From: Acidimicrobiaceae bacterium | Lineage (GTDB): Bacteria; Actinomycetota; Acidimicrobiia; Acidimicrobiales; UBA10347 | Reading direction: 5' to 3' | DNA length: 13,876 bases | Assembly (NCBI GenBank): GCA_003485885.1 | Contig: DNHM01000120.1 | Span: forward strand, 1-13,876 | In this document: positions 13,292 through 13,876 of the stretch, in pieces | How the letters are laid out: each line of letters begins with the position of its first letter | Numbering within the stretch: position 1 is the first letter of the stretch | The notes under the pieces: model-generated | Database searches by the model: none | Told to the model about the DNA's origin: nothing | What the model saw: the letters and a program-made list of their open reading frames with translations, nothing else | Made by a program: the position numbers and the translations under genes

Positions 13292-13876
13292 ATGACAAGA
13301 CCGACAACCGCGCGAAGATATTCGTTTGATCCCCATGAAGAGGTGGTAGAGGTCAGCGACGACAAGCTCAGCAAGCTGCGTAGGTTCAATCTCGTCATGG
13401 GCGGTTTGCACGCCGTGTCCGGTGTGCTCATGGTGGCGCTCAGTAACGACTTTGCTCTGGGTGTCAGCACATTCAACCTGAACGGCCCTCCTGGCACAGA
13501 TCTCGCGCAGGGTGTCACCAATCAACTGTTTGACGTACCACTCGGCATCGCGACGTCATTGTTCTTGTTTCTGTCGGCGGTGTTCCATCTGCTGATCGCC
13601 ACGGTTGGTTTCGACTTCTACGCGTCTGAATTACGCCATGGGCGAAACCGCTTGCGCTGGGTCGAGTACTCGCTGTCGTCGACGTTGATGATCGTTCTGA
13701 TTGCGTTGGTTACGAACCTGACGGACCTTGGAGCGCTCATTGCGATTGCGTTTGCGAATGTGTCAATGATCCTGTTTGGCTGGATTATGGAGATGGTCAA
13801 CCGGCCAGATCGAGACACGTGGTGGACCCCGTTCTGGTTCGGTTGCATAGCGGGCATCGGGCCATGGGCGACCGTT
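13292..13876 (+). CDS. Heliorhodopsin, 5' part (runs off right edge)
   Basis: This is the first 195 codons of a membrane protein that remains open to the end of the window. It is recognised as a heliorhodopsin by several signatures: NDFAL (52-56), LNGPPGT (63-69), RWVEYSLSS (122-130), NVSMILFGW (156-164) and PFWFGCIAGIGPW (180-192), all close to heliorhodopsin 48C12. E125 matches the Schiff-base counterion (E107 in 48C12); H40 and H99 match H23 and H80. Hydrophobic spans near 33-55, 82-106, 124-140, 146-166 and 180 onward fit the first five helices. The retinal lysine of helix 7 would lie beyond the window. The N-terminus is about 17 residues longer than 48C12 and, by family topology, faces the cytoplasm. 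ATG 13292 lies 11 nt after the WhiB-like stop, with no clear ribosome binding site. Function of this family is mostly unsettled. Confidence 0.93.
   Translation, partial: MTRPTTARRYSFDPHEEVVEVSDDKLSKLRRFNLVMGGLHAVSGVLMVALSNDFALGVSTFNLNGPPGTDLAQGVTNQLFDVPLGIATSLFLFLSAVFHLLIATVGFDFYASELRHGRNRLRWVEYSLSSTLMIVLIALVTNLTDLGALIAIAFANVSMILFGWIMEMVNRPDRDTWWTPFWFGCIAGIGPWATV

Overview
The window looks like a chromosome segment from a GC-rich actinobacterium, most likely of the Acidimicrobiia type. The supporting signs are a rex-hemA-hemC-hemD cluster, a WhiB-like protein, a SigB/SigF-type partner-switching module, frequent GTG starts, and several genes with a -10-like hexamer 5-8 nt before the start codon and little or no ribosome binding site (leaderless style). 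The lineage is inferred from gene content only.

Layout, left to right. (1) 1-256, minus: the start of a secreted CAP-domain protein that runs off the left edge. (2) 379-1935: an AMP-forming acyl-CoA synthetase-like enzyme of unknown substrate. (3) 1961-5716: the NADH/NAD+ sensor rex, preceded by a good match to the Rex operator, then hemA, hemC and hemD (C5 tetrapyrrole synthesis). hemL follows at 5903-7174 behind a 186-nt gap. hemB, often found beside these genes, is not in the window. (4) 7207-9216: an Lrp/AsnC regulator divergent from a biopterin-type phenylalanine hydroxylase, then a single-domain protein resembling the catalytic half of 4-hydroxyphenylpyruvate dioxygenase. This looks like a small aromatic amino acid catabolism unit.

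(5) 9224-13876 is the most interesting part. It holds a sigma-70 factor of the SigB/SigF type overlapping a degenerate RsbW-like protein (minus), a second and more canonical RsbW-like ATPase (plus), a STAS antagonist (minus), and a PAS-GAF-PP2C (RsbU/RsbP-like) phosphatase (minus). The PAS domain looks like a LOV domain that lacks the photoactive cysteine. Diverging from the phosphatase are a WhiB-like iron-sulfur protein and, 11 nt downstream, a heliorhodopsin cut by the right edge.

Together region 5 suggests a stress or light/redox response unit. The phosphatase would dephosphorylate the STAS protein, which would capture an RsbW-like protein and free the sigma factor, while the WhiB-like protein and heliorhodopsin sit in a neighbouring two-gene operon. 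The link between heliorhodopsin and the sigma module rests only on adjacency. No RNA genes, insertion sequences, CRISPR arrays or intergenic stretches over 300 nt were seen.
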